A stretch of 38,923 nt of DNA from positions 1 through 38,923 of the forward strand of contig JAHOYT010000080.1 in the NCBI GenBank assembly GCA_019038645.1, written 5' to 3'. Each line of letters opens with the position of its first letter. Positions within the stretch are counted from its first letter, which is position 1. Below the pieces are notes generated by a model, which did not search any database, was not told where the DNA came from, and saw only the letters and a program-made list of their open reading frames with translations. A program made the position numbers and the translations under genes. Of the stretch, positions 1 through 8,674 are shown piece by piece. The DNA comes from Bacteroidales bacterium (GTDB taxonomy: Bacteria; Bacteroidota; Bacteroidia; Bacteroidales; UBA12077).

Positions 1-33
1 CAACAAAACTCTATATGTTAAGATTAATGACTA

Positions 34-74
34 AAAATGAAGAAGCCATCCAAACTGGATGGCTTCTTCATTTT
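34..74. terminator. Bidirectional hairpin terminator
   Basis: Positions 34-52 and 56-74 are perfect reverse complements (19 bp) around a 3-nt loop. The core is GAAGCCATCCA / TGGATGGCTTC, and each side is flanked by an A-run or T-run, so a T-tract follows the stem on both strands. It lies just past the stop of the minus-strand permease and would also stop any gene entering from the left edge. Confidence 0.85.
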
Positions 75-93
75 GATACCAAAAGAGTCTTTA

Positions 94-2448
94 TCATTCG
101 TATCTCAAACTTTCGGCAGGATTTATACGTGCAGCTTTACTGGTTTGTATATTAATTGTAATTAAAGCTATAATTAAGGCACTTAATCCTCCAAGTACAA
201 ACATCCACCAATCCAGATTAATTCTATAGGCAAAGCTATCTAACCATTTATTCATAATATAGTATGTAATTGGTGTTGCTATAACAAAAGATATAAGGAT
301 CCATTTTGTGAAATCTTTCGAAAGAAGAACAATAATTGTTTTGAAATTTGCCCCCAAAGCTTTTCTTATTCCAATCTCTTTTGTTTTCTGTTCTATGGAA
401 TATCCAGTCATGCCTATTAATCCTAATATTGAAATAAGTATTCCAATTGTGGTAAAGAATAGTATGATTTTACGAATAACCTTATCTTGTTCGTAAAGGT
501 TTGCAAGGTCTTCATCGAGAAAATTAATATTTAATGGACTTTGTGATTCATAAGCGATCCAGTGTTCTTCTAATTTTTTGCTTATAGAACTCAGCTCCTT
601 AATATTGATTTTTAAAATGGACCAGTAACATTGACTTGGTTGAAACATAATTATTTGCGGTTCAATGTCAGTGTGTAGCGATCTATAATGAAAATCTTTA
701 TTGACACCTACAACTGTCATTTTTCGAGGGTTTTCTACAAACCATAGTTGTTTTCCTATGGGATTATCAAACCCTATTGCCTTTGCTGCTGCCTCGTTTA
801 AAATAATAGCTGATGAATCAGATGCAAAATCTTTTGAAAATTCTCTTCCATCGGCGAATTCTATGTTGTAAGTTGAGAAATAATCGTAGTCGGCAAATGT
901 AGCCCGGAATAAAGTTTCTTTCGAAAGATCTTGCCCTTCCCATCTAAAACGACTGTTGGAGAAATTATATCCATATGTGGGCATGCTTCCTGCTCGTGTC
1001 ATGTTTAATACTCCCGGCGATTTTAACATTTCATCTTTTATCGATTCAAAATGTTCTTGAAAACCTTCTGACATTCCAAAGTAGATAATACCTTCTTTAT
1101 CATATCCCAAATCTTTATTTAACATAAAGTTAATTTGACGAGACACAAAAAAAGTGGAAGTGATTAATATAATTGAAATGGTAAATTGAAAAATCACCAA
1201 TATTTTGCGGAAATTATATTTTTTTGATTCACCCGAACCGCCTTTTAATACTGCAACTGGTTTAAACGAAGCTAAATAAAATGCAGGATAACTTCCTGCA
1301 AAAAGGCCCGTTGTTAAAACAATCCCAAATAGTGCTAAATATATTCGAAAATCTGTATAGTCAATTTTCAATCCCATTTGGGTTATGTTATTAAATGTTG
1401 GGCGAAATAGTTCAACCAACATCATCGCGATGAAGACGGCGATAAAGGAAATTAAAATTGCTTCACCAATAAATTGAAATATTAAGTTGGGTTTATGGGC
1501 TCCGGAAACTTTTTTCATTCCAATTTCTCTCATTCTACGTGATGATCGAGCCGTTGCAAGGTTCATAAAGTTTATGCATGCCACAACAATTAAAAATATC
1601 CCAATTATTAAAAATATTTTAACATATTTTCCATCTATTATATCCGCACGCTCCATATCAATTCCTGCCGTAAGGTGAATTTCTTTTATGGGCTGTAAGT
1701 CAAGCTTTGCAAACTCTTCCAGGGTTGGTTTCGGACCTAAGAAATCTTCAATTTTAGTAACAACTTGTTCTTTTGTTACACCTTCTTGTAATGATACATA
1801 GGTGTTATATCCGCTATTATCCCATTGATCTATTGTGTAACCAAGATTTCCCAGATGTTCAAAAGGAATCACATAGTCAAACCAAATATGACTTTCCTGT
1901 GGATAATCTTCAAACACTGCTGTAATTAGAAACTCCCTATCAGGTAATGCACTTATGGTTTTCCCTATAGGATCTTCATCACCAAAATACTTTTGTGCGA
2001 AGCTTTCTGATATTGCAATATTGTTAGGCTCAGAAACAGGAGAGTTTTTTAATTTTTTAGTTACGTTAATTGTAAACATGTTAAAAAAAGATGGATCGGC
2101 ATAGGTTCCTCTCTCACGAAAACTTTCTTCTCCCTTAATAAACCGAAGTCCGGATTGATTTAATCTGCAATAATCTTCTATTTCAGGAACTTCTTCTTTC
2201 AGATCAGGACCTAAAGGACCCTGAGTAATGGCCCATGTAGTATAATCTTCAAATTTAATGTGTTGTATAACCCTGAAAATATTGTCGGCTTTTTCGTGAA
2301 ATTTATCATAGCTCGTATGATGTTTTACCCAAAGTAAAATAATTATTGAACATGCCATCCCTACTGATAATCCAATTATATTTATAGAAGAGAATCCTTT
2401 GTATTTCCAAATATTTCGAAATATGAGCTTTAAATTTGTTCTAAACAT
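94..2448 (-). CDS. FtsX/MacB-type ABC transporter permease
   Basis: Large inner-membrane permease of the Bacteroidetes two-copy FtsX family (MacB_PCD plus FtsX, repeated). The N-terminal helix (KGFSSINIIGLSVGMACSI) is the family's first transmembrane segment. A periplasmic domain follows, then an FtsX block around residues 270-400 (with MREIGMKKVSGA), then a second copy ending in a helix block with TKEIGIRKALGA. Such permeases work with separate ATPases to move lipids or peptides, or as mechanotransmission pumps; the substrate here is unknown. The open frame runs upstream to an ATG at 2478 (794 codons), but the family normally begins at MFRTNLKLIFRN, so I place the start at 2448 (784 aa). A possible sigma-54 promoter overlaps the longer start, which agrees. 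It diverges from an NtrC-type regulator and kinase, a frequent pairing in Bacteroidetes. Confidence 0.88.
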   Translation of the reverse strand: MFRTNLKLIFRNIWKYKGFSSINIIGLSVGMACSIIILLWVKHHTSYDKFHEKADNIFRVIQHIKFEDYTTWAITQGPLGPDLKEEVPEIEDYCRLNQSGLRFIKGEESFRERGTYADPSFFNMFTINVTKKLKNSPVSEPNNIAISESFAQKYFGDEDPIGKTISALPDREFLITAVFEDYPQESHIWFDYVIPFEHLGNLGYTIDQWDNSGYNTYVSLQEGVTKEQVVTKIEDFLGPKPTLEEFAKLDLQPIKEIHLTAGIDMERADIIDGKYVKIFLIIGIFLIVVACINFMNLATARSSRRMREIGMKKVSGAHKPNLIFQFIGEAILISFIAVFIAMMLVELFRPTFNNITQMGLKIDYTDFRIYLALFGIVLTTGLFAGSYPAFYLASFKPVAVLKGGSGESKKYNFRKILVIFQFTISIILITSTFFVSRQINFMLNKDLGYDKEGIIYFGMSEGFQEHFESIKDEMLKSPGVLNMTRAGSMPTYGYNFSNSRFRWEGQDLSKETLFRATFADYDYFSTYNIEFADGREFSKDFASDSSAIILNEAAAKAIGFDNPIGKQLWFVENPRKMTVVGVNKDFHYRSLHTDIEPQIIMFQPSQCYWSILKINIKELSSISKKLEEHWIAYESQSPLNINFLDEDLANLYEQDKVIRKIILFFTTIGILISILGLIGMTGYSIEQKTKEIGIRKALGANFKTIIVLLSKDFTKWILISFVIATPITYYIMNKWLDSFAYRINLDWWMFVLGGLSALIIALITINIQTSKAARINPAESLRYE

Positions 2449-2479
2449 GATATAAAGATATTGGTTTTCTTGTTTCATT

Positions 2480-2494
2480 CCTAAAAATGTGCCA
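2480..2494 (-). promoter_or_regulatory. Candidate sigma-54 (-24/-12) promoter
   Basis: On the minus strand TGGCAC starts at 2494 and matches the -24 element of sigma-54 promoters. At the right spacing the -12 region reads TAGG rather than TTGC, keeping only the first conserved G. Transcription would begin near 2468, inside the longest permease frame but 20 nt before the preferred ATG at 2448. The neighbouring gene is a sigma-54 activator. The match is imperfect, so this is a candidate only. Confidence 0.4.
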
Positions 2495-2559
2495 GTATTT
2501 GTAAGTAATAGTAAAAGAGGGTGTAAGGTGGACTTGAGCTGTATTTCGGAATTATGAAA

Positions 2560-2579
2560 GTGTTGTGAAAACGCAACAC
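2560..2579. promoter_or_regulatory. Palindromic candidate activator site
   Basis: GTGTTG at 2560-2565 and CAACAC at 2574-2579 form an interrupted palindrome (GTGTTGnGnnnnCnCAACAC). It sits about 100 bp upstream of the proposed sigma-54 start for the permease and about 55 bp before the regulator gene. That is the usual distance for an enhancer-type site bound by an NtrC-family dimer. Binding is inferred. Confidence 0.45.
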
Positions 2580-2631
2580 CGAATGTGCGATATTATAACA
2601 ATTTATTATCTTTATGCAGAATTATTAAGTT

Positions 2632-4005
2632 ATGGTTTTAGAAAAAGGTAAAATATTAATTGTTGATGATGATCAGGGCGTGTTACATAGCGCCAAAATG
2701 TTCCTTAAGCAAATTTTCGATGAAGTAGAGATTACAGATAAACCATCTGTAATGCTTTCAATGCTTAAAAAGGAAAATTTTGATCTTGTACTTTTGGATA
2801 TGAATTTTACAAAAGGCGAGATTGATGGTAAAGAAGGGATTGGTTTATTACAACAAATTCTGAAAATAGATCCGGATTTGCCGATAATTTTTATTACTGC
2901 ATATGGCGAGTTTGACTTAGCAGTGAACGCTATAAAATCCGGGGCGTATGATTTTTTGGCGAAACCATGGAAAAATCAAAAACTGCACGCTACGATTCTT
3001 TCTGCCTTAAAATATAGAAATTCCAAAAACGATTTAAGTAAATATAAAGAAACCATTAGTCAACTTGAAACTGATAGTGAAACTGATTATAAAGATTTTA
3101 TTTGTGATTCGTTGGCCATGAATCGTGTAAAGGATTTAATTAAAAGAGTTGCAATTACTGATGTTGATGTTTTAGTTACAGGAGAGAATGGTACCGGAAA
3201 AGAAATGATTGCACGTCAGATTCATTTACATTCAACCAGAAAAGACAAAATTTTTCTAAAAGTGGATGTGGGATCAATACATGAGAATTTATTCGAAAGC
3301 GAATTGTTTGGTCACGAAAAAGGGTCGTTTACAGATGCAAAAGAAAAGAAAACCGGACGATTTGAATTAGCATCGGGCGGGACACTTTTTGTGGATGAAA
3401 TAGGAAACATTGATTTAAAACTTCAGGCAAAGTTACTAAGTGTATTACAAAATCGGGAAATAAACAGGGTTGGTGGAACGAAATCAATTCCAATTGACAT
3501 TCGGTTAATTTGCGCAACTAATCAGAATATAGCTGAGATGGTTAAGCAAGGAACTTTTCGAGAAGATTTGTACTACAGAATTAATATGTTTGAGTTGCCA
3601 ATTCCGCCGCTACGTGATAGGATTGATGATATTTCTGCACTAAGCCTTTATTATCTTGAAAAGTTTAAAAATAAATATTCAAAGAGTAATCTAAAAGTAT
3701 CACCTTCAACTATTGAAAAACTTAAAAGATACAATTGGCCGGGTAATATACGAGAGTTAAAAAACTCAATTGAACGGGCTGTTATTTTGGAGAATAAAAC
3801 CCAAATTTCTGCAGAATCAATCTTTCCTGTTCAACAATCTTTTTCGAAAGCAAAATCTAACAAGACTTTTAATTTGGTGGAGAATGAAAAGCAACTCATT
3901 CTTGAAGCAATTCAAAAAAACCGCGGGAATATGACAAAAACAGCGCATGATTTAGGTTTGGAAAGAACAGCTTTGTATAGAAGAATGAAAAAGTTCGGAT
4001 TATAA
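2632..4005 (+). CDS. Sigma-54-dependent NtrC-family response regulator
   Basis: Full-length NtrC/AtoC-type activator (457 aa). The receiver domain covers residues 1-125, with acidic pocket DDD at 12-14, phosphoacceptor Asp56 in LLDMNF, conserved Thr in FITAYG and Lys in LAKPW. The AAA+ domain has Walker A GENGTGKE near residues 184-191 and a sigma-54 contact loop reading GSFTDA near 231, where the textbook sequence is GAFTGA; an Asp at the fifth position is common in Bacteroidetes. The C-terminus is a Fis-type helix-turn-helix (MTKTAHDLGLERTALYRRM). It is 10 nt upstream of a histidine kinase, its likely partner, and diverges from the permease, its likely target. Confidence 0.93.
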   Translation: MVLEKGKILIVDDDQGVLHSAKMFLKQIFDEVEITDKPSVMLSMLKKENFDLVLLDMNFTKGEIDGKEGIGLLQQILKIDPDLPIIFITAYGEFDLAVNAIKSGAYDFLAKPWKNQKLHATILSALKYRNSKNDLSKYKETISQLETDSETDYKDFICDSLAMNRVKDLIKRVAITDVDVLVTGENGTGKEMIARQIHLHSTRKDKIFLKVDVGSIHENLFESELFGHEKGSFTDAKEKKTGRFELASGGTLFVDEIGNIDLKLQAKLLSVLQNREINRVGGTKSIPIDIRLICATNQNIAEMVKQGTFREDLYYRINMFELPIPPLRDRIDDISALSLYYLEKFKNKYSKSNLKVSPSTIEKLKRYNWPGNIRELKNSIERAVILENKTQISAESIFPVQQSFSKAKSNKTFNLVENEKQLILEAIQKNRGNMTKTAHDLGLERTALYRRMKKFGL

Positions 4006-4015
4006 ATTATCATAT

Positions 4016-5380
4016 ATGTTATTAAAGAAATTCTATATTAATCTTATCATTCGAATTGTATTAATCCTTTCGAATATGATTGCAATATCATTGATTTTTC
4101 CTGTTTTGTTGAAAAACCAGCTGATGTTTACATTCGTTGTTTTAGTTATTATTTTAACTCTGCAAATTATTTTTTTAATTAATTATTTAAAAAAATCAAA
4201 CAGGCTTTTAGCAAAATTTATATTAGCTATTTCAAACTCAGATTTTACTTCCAAATTTGGAATTGATTATACCGATACGCCATACAAGGATTTAAACCTT
4301 GCATTCAATAAAATAATTGATCAATATCAGTTTATTTCGAAAGAAAAGGAGACTCAATATTCCTTTACTAATCATTTAATTCAGACAATTCCTGCAGGAA
4401 TTTTAGTCTTTAATAAAGACGAAAAGATTTCTTTTAAAAATAAACTCGGAGAGAGTTTACTCGGTCTAAAAGAGATTTATTCGCTTAAACAGATTGAAAG
4501 AGAACTTCCTTTGTTTTATTTAAAACTTACCGAAATTGAAATATCAGGAAGCTTTGTTTACGAATTATTTAATTCTGGTGATAAGAAAAAACTTTCGGTT
4601 ACAGTAAAATCATTTAAGCTATTCGAACAAAATCAGAAATTGGTTTCAATACAAGATATCAGCAAGGAAATTGATGCCGGAGAAATAGATGCAATACAAA
4701 GATTAATGAGAATTCTTACTCACGAAATAATGAATTCTTTAACACCAATAAATTCTTTAACAGAAACAATTACAATGATAATGAATGATGAAAAAGGGAG
4801 CCCTAAATCATTTGAAAAGTTGAGCACAAAGAATTTTAATGATATAAGAGAATCTATTTTGGCAATAAAAGAACGGGGAGAAGGTTTAGATCATTTCGTT
4901 AATAATTTCAGGATTTTAACCAAACTACCGGAAATGTTGGAAACCGAAACAGTTTTAGTGAAAGATATATTAAGTGCCGTATGTAAAATAATGGAGGTGG
5001 AGTTAAAAAATAGCGATGTTCAAATTGATATTGAAAGCGACGAATTAGACATAAGTGTTGATATTGCTTTAGTAGAGCAAGTGCTAATTAATCTTATTAC
5101 AAATAGTTTAACGGCAATGTCGAATACAAAGAATCCCATTTTGAATCTTAAATCTTTTCAGATGGAAGATCAGGTTATAATACAAGTGTTGGATAATGGA
5201 GATGGAATACCAGAACAAAAACTTACAGATATATTTATACCGTTTTATTCAACTAAAGAAAAAGGTTCAGGAATTGGCTTGAGCTTTGCCCGACAAATAA
5301 TGCGATTGCATAATGGATCTATAAATGTGCAATCTGAATTAGGAGAACGAACAACTTTTTCACTTAAGTTTCAAAAATGA
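4016..5380 (+). CDS. NtrB/NtrY-like membrane sensor histidine kinase
   Basis: Inner-membrane kinase of 454 aa, probable partner of the sigma-54 regulator just upstream. Two adjacent membrane helices (about residues 12-31 and 36-56) leave almost no periplasmic loop, so the signal is probably sensed in the membrane or cytoplasm. A HAMP-like linker and a PAS-like domain (about 115-210, IPAGILVFNKDEKISFKN) follow. The H-box reads HEIMNSLTP with the phosphorylated His near 236. The ATPase domain shows the N-box (NLITNSLTAM), the G1 box (DNGDGIP) and a GSGIGLS G2 box. The start is an ATG 10 nt after the regulator stop, so the two are co-transcribed. Confidence 0.92.
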   Translation: MLLKKFYINLIIRIVLILSNMIAISLIFPVLLKNQLMFTFVVLVIILTLQIIFLINYLKKSNRLLAKFILAISNSDFTSKFGIDYTDTPYKDLNLAFNKIIDQYQFISKEKETQYSFTNHLIQTIPAGILVFNKDEKISFKNKLGESLLGLKEIYSLKQIERELPLFYLKLTEIEISGSFVYELFNSGDKKKLSVTVKSFKLFEQNQKLVSIQDISKEIDAGEIDAIQRLMRILTHEIMNSLTPINSLTETITMIMNDEKGSPKSFEKLSTKNFNDIRESILAIKERGEGLDHFVNNFRILTKLPEMLETETVLVKDILSAVCKIMEVELKNSDVQIDIESDELDISVDIALVEQVLINLITNSLTAMSNTKNPILNLKSFQMEDQVIIQVLDNGDGIPEQKLTDIFIPFYSTKEKGSGIGLSFARQIMRLHNGSINVQSELGERTTFSLKFQK

Positions 5381-5448
5381 AAACGGGAATTATTCTAAAG
5401 AAAAAAGATGAAGTTAAATAAAAAAGCAATAATCTGTTAGCACTAATT

Positions 5449-5895
5449 ATGAATTGTGTTAACTGTTTTATGATATGCGAAGTTAGTATCTGTGTTTACT
5501 TTAATTTTCCTGATAAAGAAATGAAAAACTTATATTTTACAAGTCCGGAAAAATCTGTTGAGATAATTACAGAATTATTGAAAAATAAAGATTGGGAAGA
5601 GCTAACAAACTATTATTATTTAAAGAACTGTAATCAGAGTATAATAGATTCAATGCTGTCAGGAGACTATTTTATTAGAAAGGATAAACCCGAAATTGCT
5701 CATCCGGGAGGATTCTGGAAATTTAAAAACCCTTTTCCTCCAGGTTTTAAATATTCTTTTTATGAAGAATTAGAAGACAATATTATTCTTGTTAATTTGA
5801 CAATTGAAATTGATCAGGGTGATAATAATATTCAGGAGGGAAGAACATTTTTCCAATTAATAAAATTCGGGGAAGGATACCAGTTAATTCCCTGA
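5449..5895 (+). CDS. Small hypothetical protein
   Basis: I do not recognise this 148-residue frame. It is soluble in appearance, acidic, and has no convincing signal peptide or membrane segment. Residues 25 onward (MKNLYFTSPEKSVEIITELL) look like a helix-rich start followed by a beta-rich C-terminal half (FKYSFYEELEDNIILVNLTIEI), reminiscent of small NTF2-like folds, but this is only an impression. The start is uncertain: an ATG at 5449 gives a Cys-rich leader, while the ATG at 5521 gives a cleaner 124-residue protein. It lies 68 nt after the kinase stop and may be the last gene of that operon. Confidence 0.55.
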   Translation: MNCVNCFMICEVSICVYFNFPDKEMKNLYFTSPEKSVEIITELLKNKDWEELTNYYYLKNCNQSIIDSMLSGDYFIRKDKPEIAHPGGFWKFKNPFPPGFKYSFYEELEDNIILVNLTIEIDQGDNNIQEGRTFFQLIKFGEGYQLIP

Positions 5896-5923
5896 TCTCT
5901 TCATAGTGTTATATTTTGTTTTT

Positions 5924-5947
5924 GCATTTTTTATTAATAAAAAATGC
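5924..5947. terminator. Perfect AT-rich palindrome, possible terminator
   Basis: A perfect 24-bp palindrome: GCATTTTTTATT followed by its exact reverse complement. It begins 29 nt after the stop of the small hypothetical gene. No clean T-tract follows on the plus strand, so termination is plausible but not certain. Confidence 0.45.
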
Positions 5948-5979
5948 TATAAATCGTACTGTATTGTAAAAATGATGGC

Positions 5980-6070
5980 TTGTCACTTATTTGTCCCATT
6001 CTAACAGCGGGCTCTATCAGGGTGTGTTCTAGCGAGTTATACCACAATGGCCCATTTATACTATAAAACA
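5980..6070. repeat. Diverged direct repeat, copy A
   Basis: This stretch shares several boxes, in the same order, with 15981-16063: TTGTCACTT at the left end, a TTCnAG..TTATA box, and a right end where 20 of 25 bases match (AATGGCCCATTTATACTATA here, AATGTCCCATTTATATTCTA there). The two copies lie in the same orientation and bracket the dCache kinase and the whole glycan/polyphosphate operon. It could be a decayed mobile-element end or a shared regulatory region. Confidence 0.35.
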
Positions 6071-6141
6071 TGTAAATCAGGCCTAATTATAAAGCTCATA
6101 ATAATAACTTTCATCACCTTGCCTCGTAAACAATTTTGAAG

Positions 6142-6158
6142 CACAAATTCTATTTGTG
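6142..6158. promoter_or_regulatory. Inverted repeat before the dCache kinase
   Basis: CACAAAT (6142-6148) and ATTTGTG (6152-6158) form perfect 7-bp arms around TCT, 25 nt before the preferred ATG at 6183. It may be an operator. It also covers the GTG at 6156 that would extend the frame, which argues against that GTG being the start. Confidence 0.35.
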
Positions 6159-6182
6159 TGTTCTTTTAAACCAAAGTTACAG

Positions 6183-8273
6183 ATGTTCCATTTTAGAAAA
6201 AGAATAATTGTATCACTAATAATCCTGTATATTATAGTTGAAGGACTGGCTTTCCTTGTTATTGAGAGATCCCACGACAGGGAAATGAACCAGACATTAA
6301 ATAAATATACCGATGAACTTGAGGTAAAATATAAAGCGGCGCAAAGTGCGTATGTATTGTTGACCGAGAACATTATTCGTCCATATATTAATAAGCCAGA
6401 GGTAATGCAACTTTTTAGTAAGGCAAATCATGCAGATAGCTTACAAAAAATTGAAATTAGAGATAGCCTGTATTCAATATTATTACCTGTGTATAAGTAT
6501 CTTGAAGCGAGTAATGTTGAACATTTCCATTTTCATTTGCCCAATAACGAAAGTTTTTTAAGATTTCACCGGCCTGAAAAATACGGAGACGACCTGAGCG
6601 ATATCAGATATTCCGTAAAAATGGCAAATTTAACAAAACAGGATTATAAGGGCCTTGAAGAAGGCCGAACACTCATGGAGTTTAGCTATGTTTTTCCATT
6701 GTTTTATGAAAACGAGCATATAGGAAGTGGTGAAACATGTTTTTCTTTTGATGCTATAAAAACACAGCTTAAGGTTCACGGTAACGAAGTTTTCGATTTT
6801 ATGATAAAAAAAGACACTGTAAACACAATAGTTTTTGAAGATGAAAAAAGTAGTTATATGCAGAGCTTAATATCTGATGACTATTTTCATGAAGAAAAAC
6901 GTCTAAATTATAAAGATGATACACTAAATATTATAAATCAAATCAATAAGAGCTTAAAAGGTAAAATAGAAAAAAAACTGGCAAACAATAAAAATTTCAC
7001 AACATATCTCAAAATCAATAAAGATTACTATTTGATTTCATTTGTTTCTGTAAATAACATTGAGGGCAAGCATGCTGCATATGTTATTTCTTATCAGCGA
7101 GACAATAAAATTGCTCAACATAAAACACGACATTACCATACTCATAGTTCAAGTTTTATTGGATTTTTTGCTATAGGTTTATTCGTTTTATTAATTGTCA
7201 AAAAAAATGAAAAAATTAAAGAAAGCGAAGAAGGGAAAAAAACAAAAAAGGAAATATTAGACACTTTTAAAGATGGTATTTATATTAGCACACCTGATTA
7301 TAGAATTAGTTATGTAAACTCTGCTCTTCAAGAAAAGTTAGGTTGTGACCCTATTGGTGAATATTGTTATAAAGCACTGTTTAATTATGAAAAGAAATGT
7401 AGTTGGTGCGCCTATGAAAAACTTAAAAAAGAAAAAAATAAAAATTCTTATGAATTAAATACTGAAAATGGGAAAACCCTTGTGGTTAGCAATACCTTAA
7501 TCGAAAACAATAACAAAATAACCGTTTTTCATGATATTACTAATCGCAAAAAAATGGAACAAGCTTTAACAGAAAGCATTCAAACAAAAAATAAATTTTT
7601 CTCAATTATAGCACATGATTTAAAAAATCCTTTTAACACATTATTAGGTTTTTCAGATCTTTTATTAAAAAACTATAAAGTATATGATGAAGAAAAATGT
7701 GGGCATATTGTAAAAATAATTAATGACAGTACAAAAAACACATATAGTTTATTAGAAAATTTACTTACATGGTCACGTTCACAATCGGGCAAAATTAAAT
7801 TTTCACCGGAAGAAATAAAGATCAAAACAATAATCAATGAAGTTATATTATTATTGCAACAATCGGCAAAAAATAAAAATATTCGTTTATCAGACAATAG
7901 TGAAGCCAACCTGACTGTTTATTCCGACAAAAACATGCTAAATACTATTTTGCGGAATCTGGTATCAAATGCAATAAAATTCACTCACCAGAATGGAGCA
8001 ATAATTATTTCAGCTTGTGAAACAAAGAACCAGGATTTTATAGAAATAACGGTAGCAGATACTGGTGTAGGTATCTCAAAAGAGAAAACAGCTGACTTAT
8101 TCCGGATTGAAAAATCCGACGCAACCTATGACACAGATAATGAGCGCGGAACAGGTCTCGGGCTAATTCTTTGCAAGGAATTTGTAGAAAAAAATGGTGG
8201 CAGAATTTGGGTAGAGAGTGAACTGAACAAAGGTAGCAAGTTTGTTTTCACTACACCCACAATTATGCGATGA
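6183..8273 (+). CDS. dCache-PAS sensor histidine kinase
   Basis: Membrane kinase of 696 aa from the ATG at 6183; an in-frame GTG at 6156 would add nine residues before an otherwise typical start. TM1 is near residues 8-26. The periplasmic domain has the FHFHLPNNESFLRFHRPEKYGDDLS signature (shown here as FHFHLPNN..SFLRFHRPEKYGDDLS) of double-Cache type 3 sensors. TM2 is about 322-342. A cytoplasmic PAS domain follows, with four cysteines in a C-x6-C-x10-C-x2-C pattern near 387-410, a type also seen in PAS domains of Deltaproteobacteria. HisKA has IIAHDLKNPF with His near 478, and the ATPase has NLVSNAIKF, DTGVGIS and GTGLGL. It carries no receiver; the lone receiver gene at 8675 is a possible partner. 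Confidence 0.92.
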   Translation: MFHFRKRIIVSLIILYIIVEGLAFLVIERSHDREMNQTLNKYTDELEVKYKAAQSAYVLLTENIIRPYINKPEVMQLFSKANHADSLQKIEIRDSLYSILLPVYKYLEASNVEHFHFHLPNNESFLRFHRPEKYGDDLSDIRYSVKMANLTKQDYKGLEEGRTLMEFSYVFPLFYENEHIGSGETCFSFDAIKTQLKVHGNEVFDFMIKKDTVNTIVFEDEKSSYMQSLISDDYFHEEKRLNYKDDTLNIINQINKSLKGKIEKKLANNKNFTTYLKINKDYYLISFVSVNNIEGKHAAYVISYQRDNKIAQHKTRHYHTHSSSFIGFFAIGLFVLLIVKKNEKIKESEEGKKTKKEILDTFKDGIYISTPDYRISYVNSALQEKLGCDPIGEYCYKALFNYEKKCSWCAYEKLKKEKNKNSYELNTENGKTLVVSNTLIENNNKITVFHDITNRKKMEQALTESIQTKNKFFSIIAHDLKNPFNTLLGFSDLLLKNYKVYDEEKCGHIVKIINDSTKNTYSLLENLLTWSRSQSGKIKFSPEEIKIKTIINEVILLLQQSAKNKNIRLSDNSEANLTVYSDKNMLNTILRNLVSNAIKFTHQNGAIIISACETKNQDFIEITVADTGVGISKEKTADLFRIEKSDATYDTDNERGTGLGLILCKEFVEKNGGRIWVESELNKGSKFVFTTPTIMR

Positions 8274-8346
8274 TTTACAAAACCGTGTATTGTCTAGACG
8301 AATAATCGAAATAATTTGTTCCCCCTGATCCTTTAAGAACCCAAAC

Positions 8347-8425
8347 AAAAAAGACCACTAATTTTCGGAAGCCTTTTAAAAACTGTTGACTCATCGGAAT
8401 CTGATGCCCCGGATTTTAATTATGG
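8347..8425. repeat. Possible degenerate tRNA 3'-half/terminator copy (R0)
   Basis: The order of blocks resembles the repeats at 17252, 18612, 20819 and 21974: an A-run with GAC, CTAATTT, AAGCCTTTT, then CTGTTGACTCA, GCCCC and ATTATG. The hairpin can form on the minus strand with G-U pairs. Similarity is patchy and may be chance in AT-rich DNA. Confidence 0.3.
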
Positions 8426-8494
8426 TTAATAATTCCATTAATACTAATAATCTCAAATTAATATAATATAGGCAGTTTATAGATATATGTAGAA

Positions 8495-8519
8495 ATTAAT
8501 CATTTATGGAATGATTAAT
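8495..8519. promoter_or_regulatory. Perfect 10-bp inverted repeat upstream of operon
   Basis: ATTAATCATT (8495-8504) and AATGATTAAT (8510-8519) are perfect reverse complements separated by TATGG. The element is 155 bp upstream of the first gene of the operon and has operator-like geometry. No T-tract follows, so it is unlikely to be a terminator. Confidence 0.4.
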
Positions 8520-8609
8520 CATGTTCAAATTTCAGAAGGTCTATTTGCCAAATAAATTAAAATTCAAGAACAATATATGCATTTATAATGTATTTAAATT
8601 AAAGAAACT

Positions 8610-8640
8610 TTGACTTTGTTAAATCAAAGCCGTAACTTGA
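8610..8640 (+). promoter_or_regulatory. Weak Bacteroidetes-type promoter for the glycan operon
   Basis: TTG at 8610-8612, a 20-nt spacer, then TAACTTGA at 8633-8640, an imperfect match to TAnnTTTG. Transcription would begin near 8647, about 28 nt before the first ATG. The -7 match is weak. Confidence 0.3.
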
Positions 8641-8674
8641 AGTAAATCAGTTTGGAGCATTAAATTATAATTTT

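Larger units (their letters stand above)
8274..8674. other. Intergenic region before the glycan operon
   Basis: This 401-bp gap contains no gene I can support. It holds a degenerate tRNA-terminator-like element (8347-8425), a 10-bp-arm inverted repeat (8495-8519) and a weak promoter match (8610-8640), each listed separately. Confidence 0.7.

Noticed and set aside
6083-6373. Minus-strand reading frame of 96 codons overlapping the dCache kinase start
   Set aside because: It overlaps the strongly supported kinase gene on the other strand and has no recognisable protein features.
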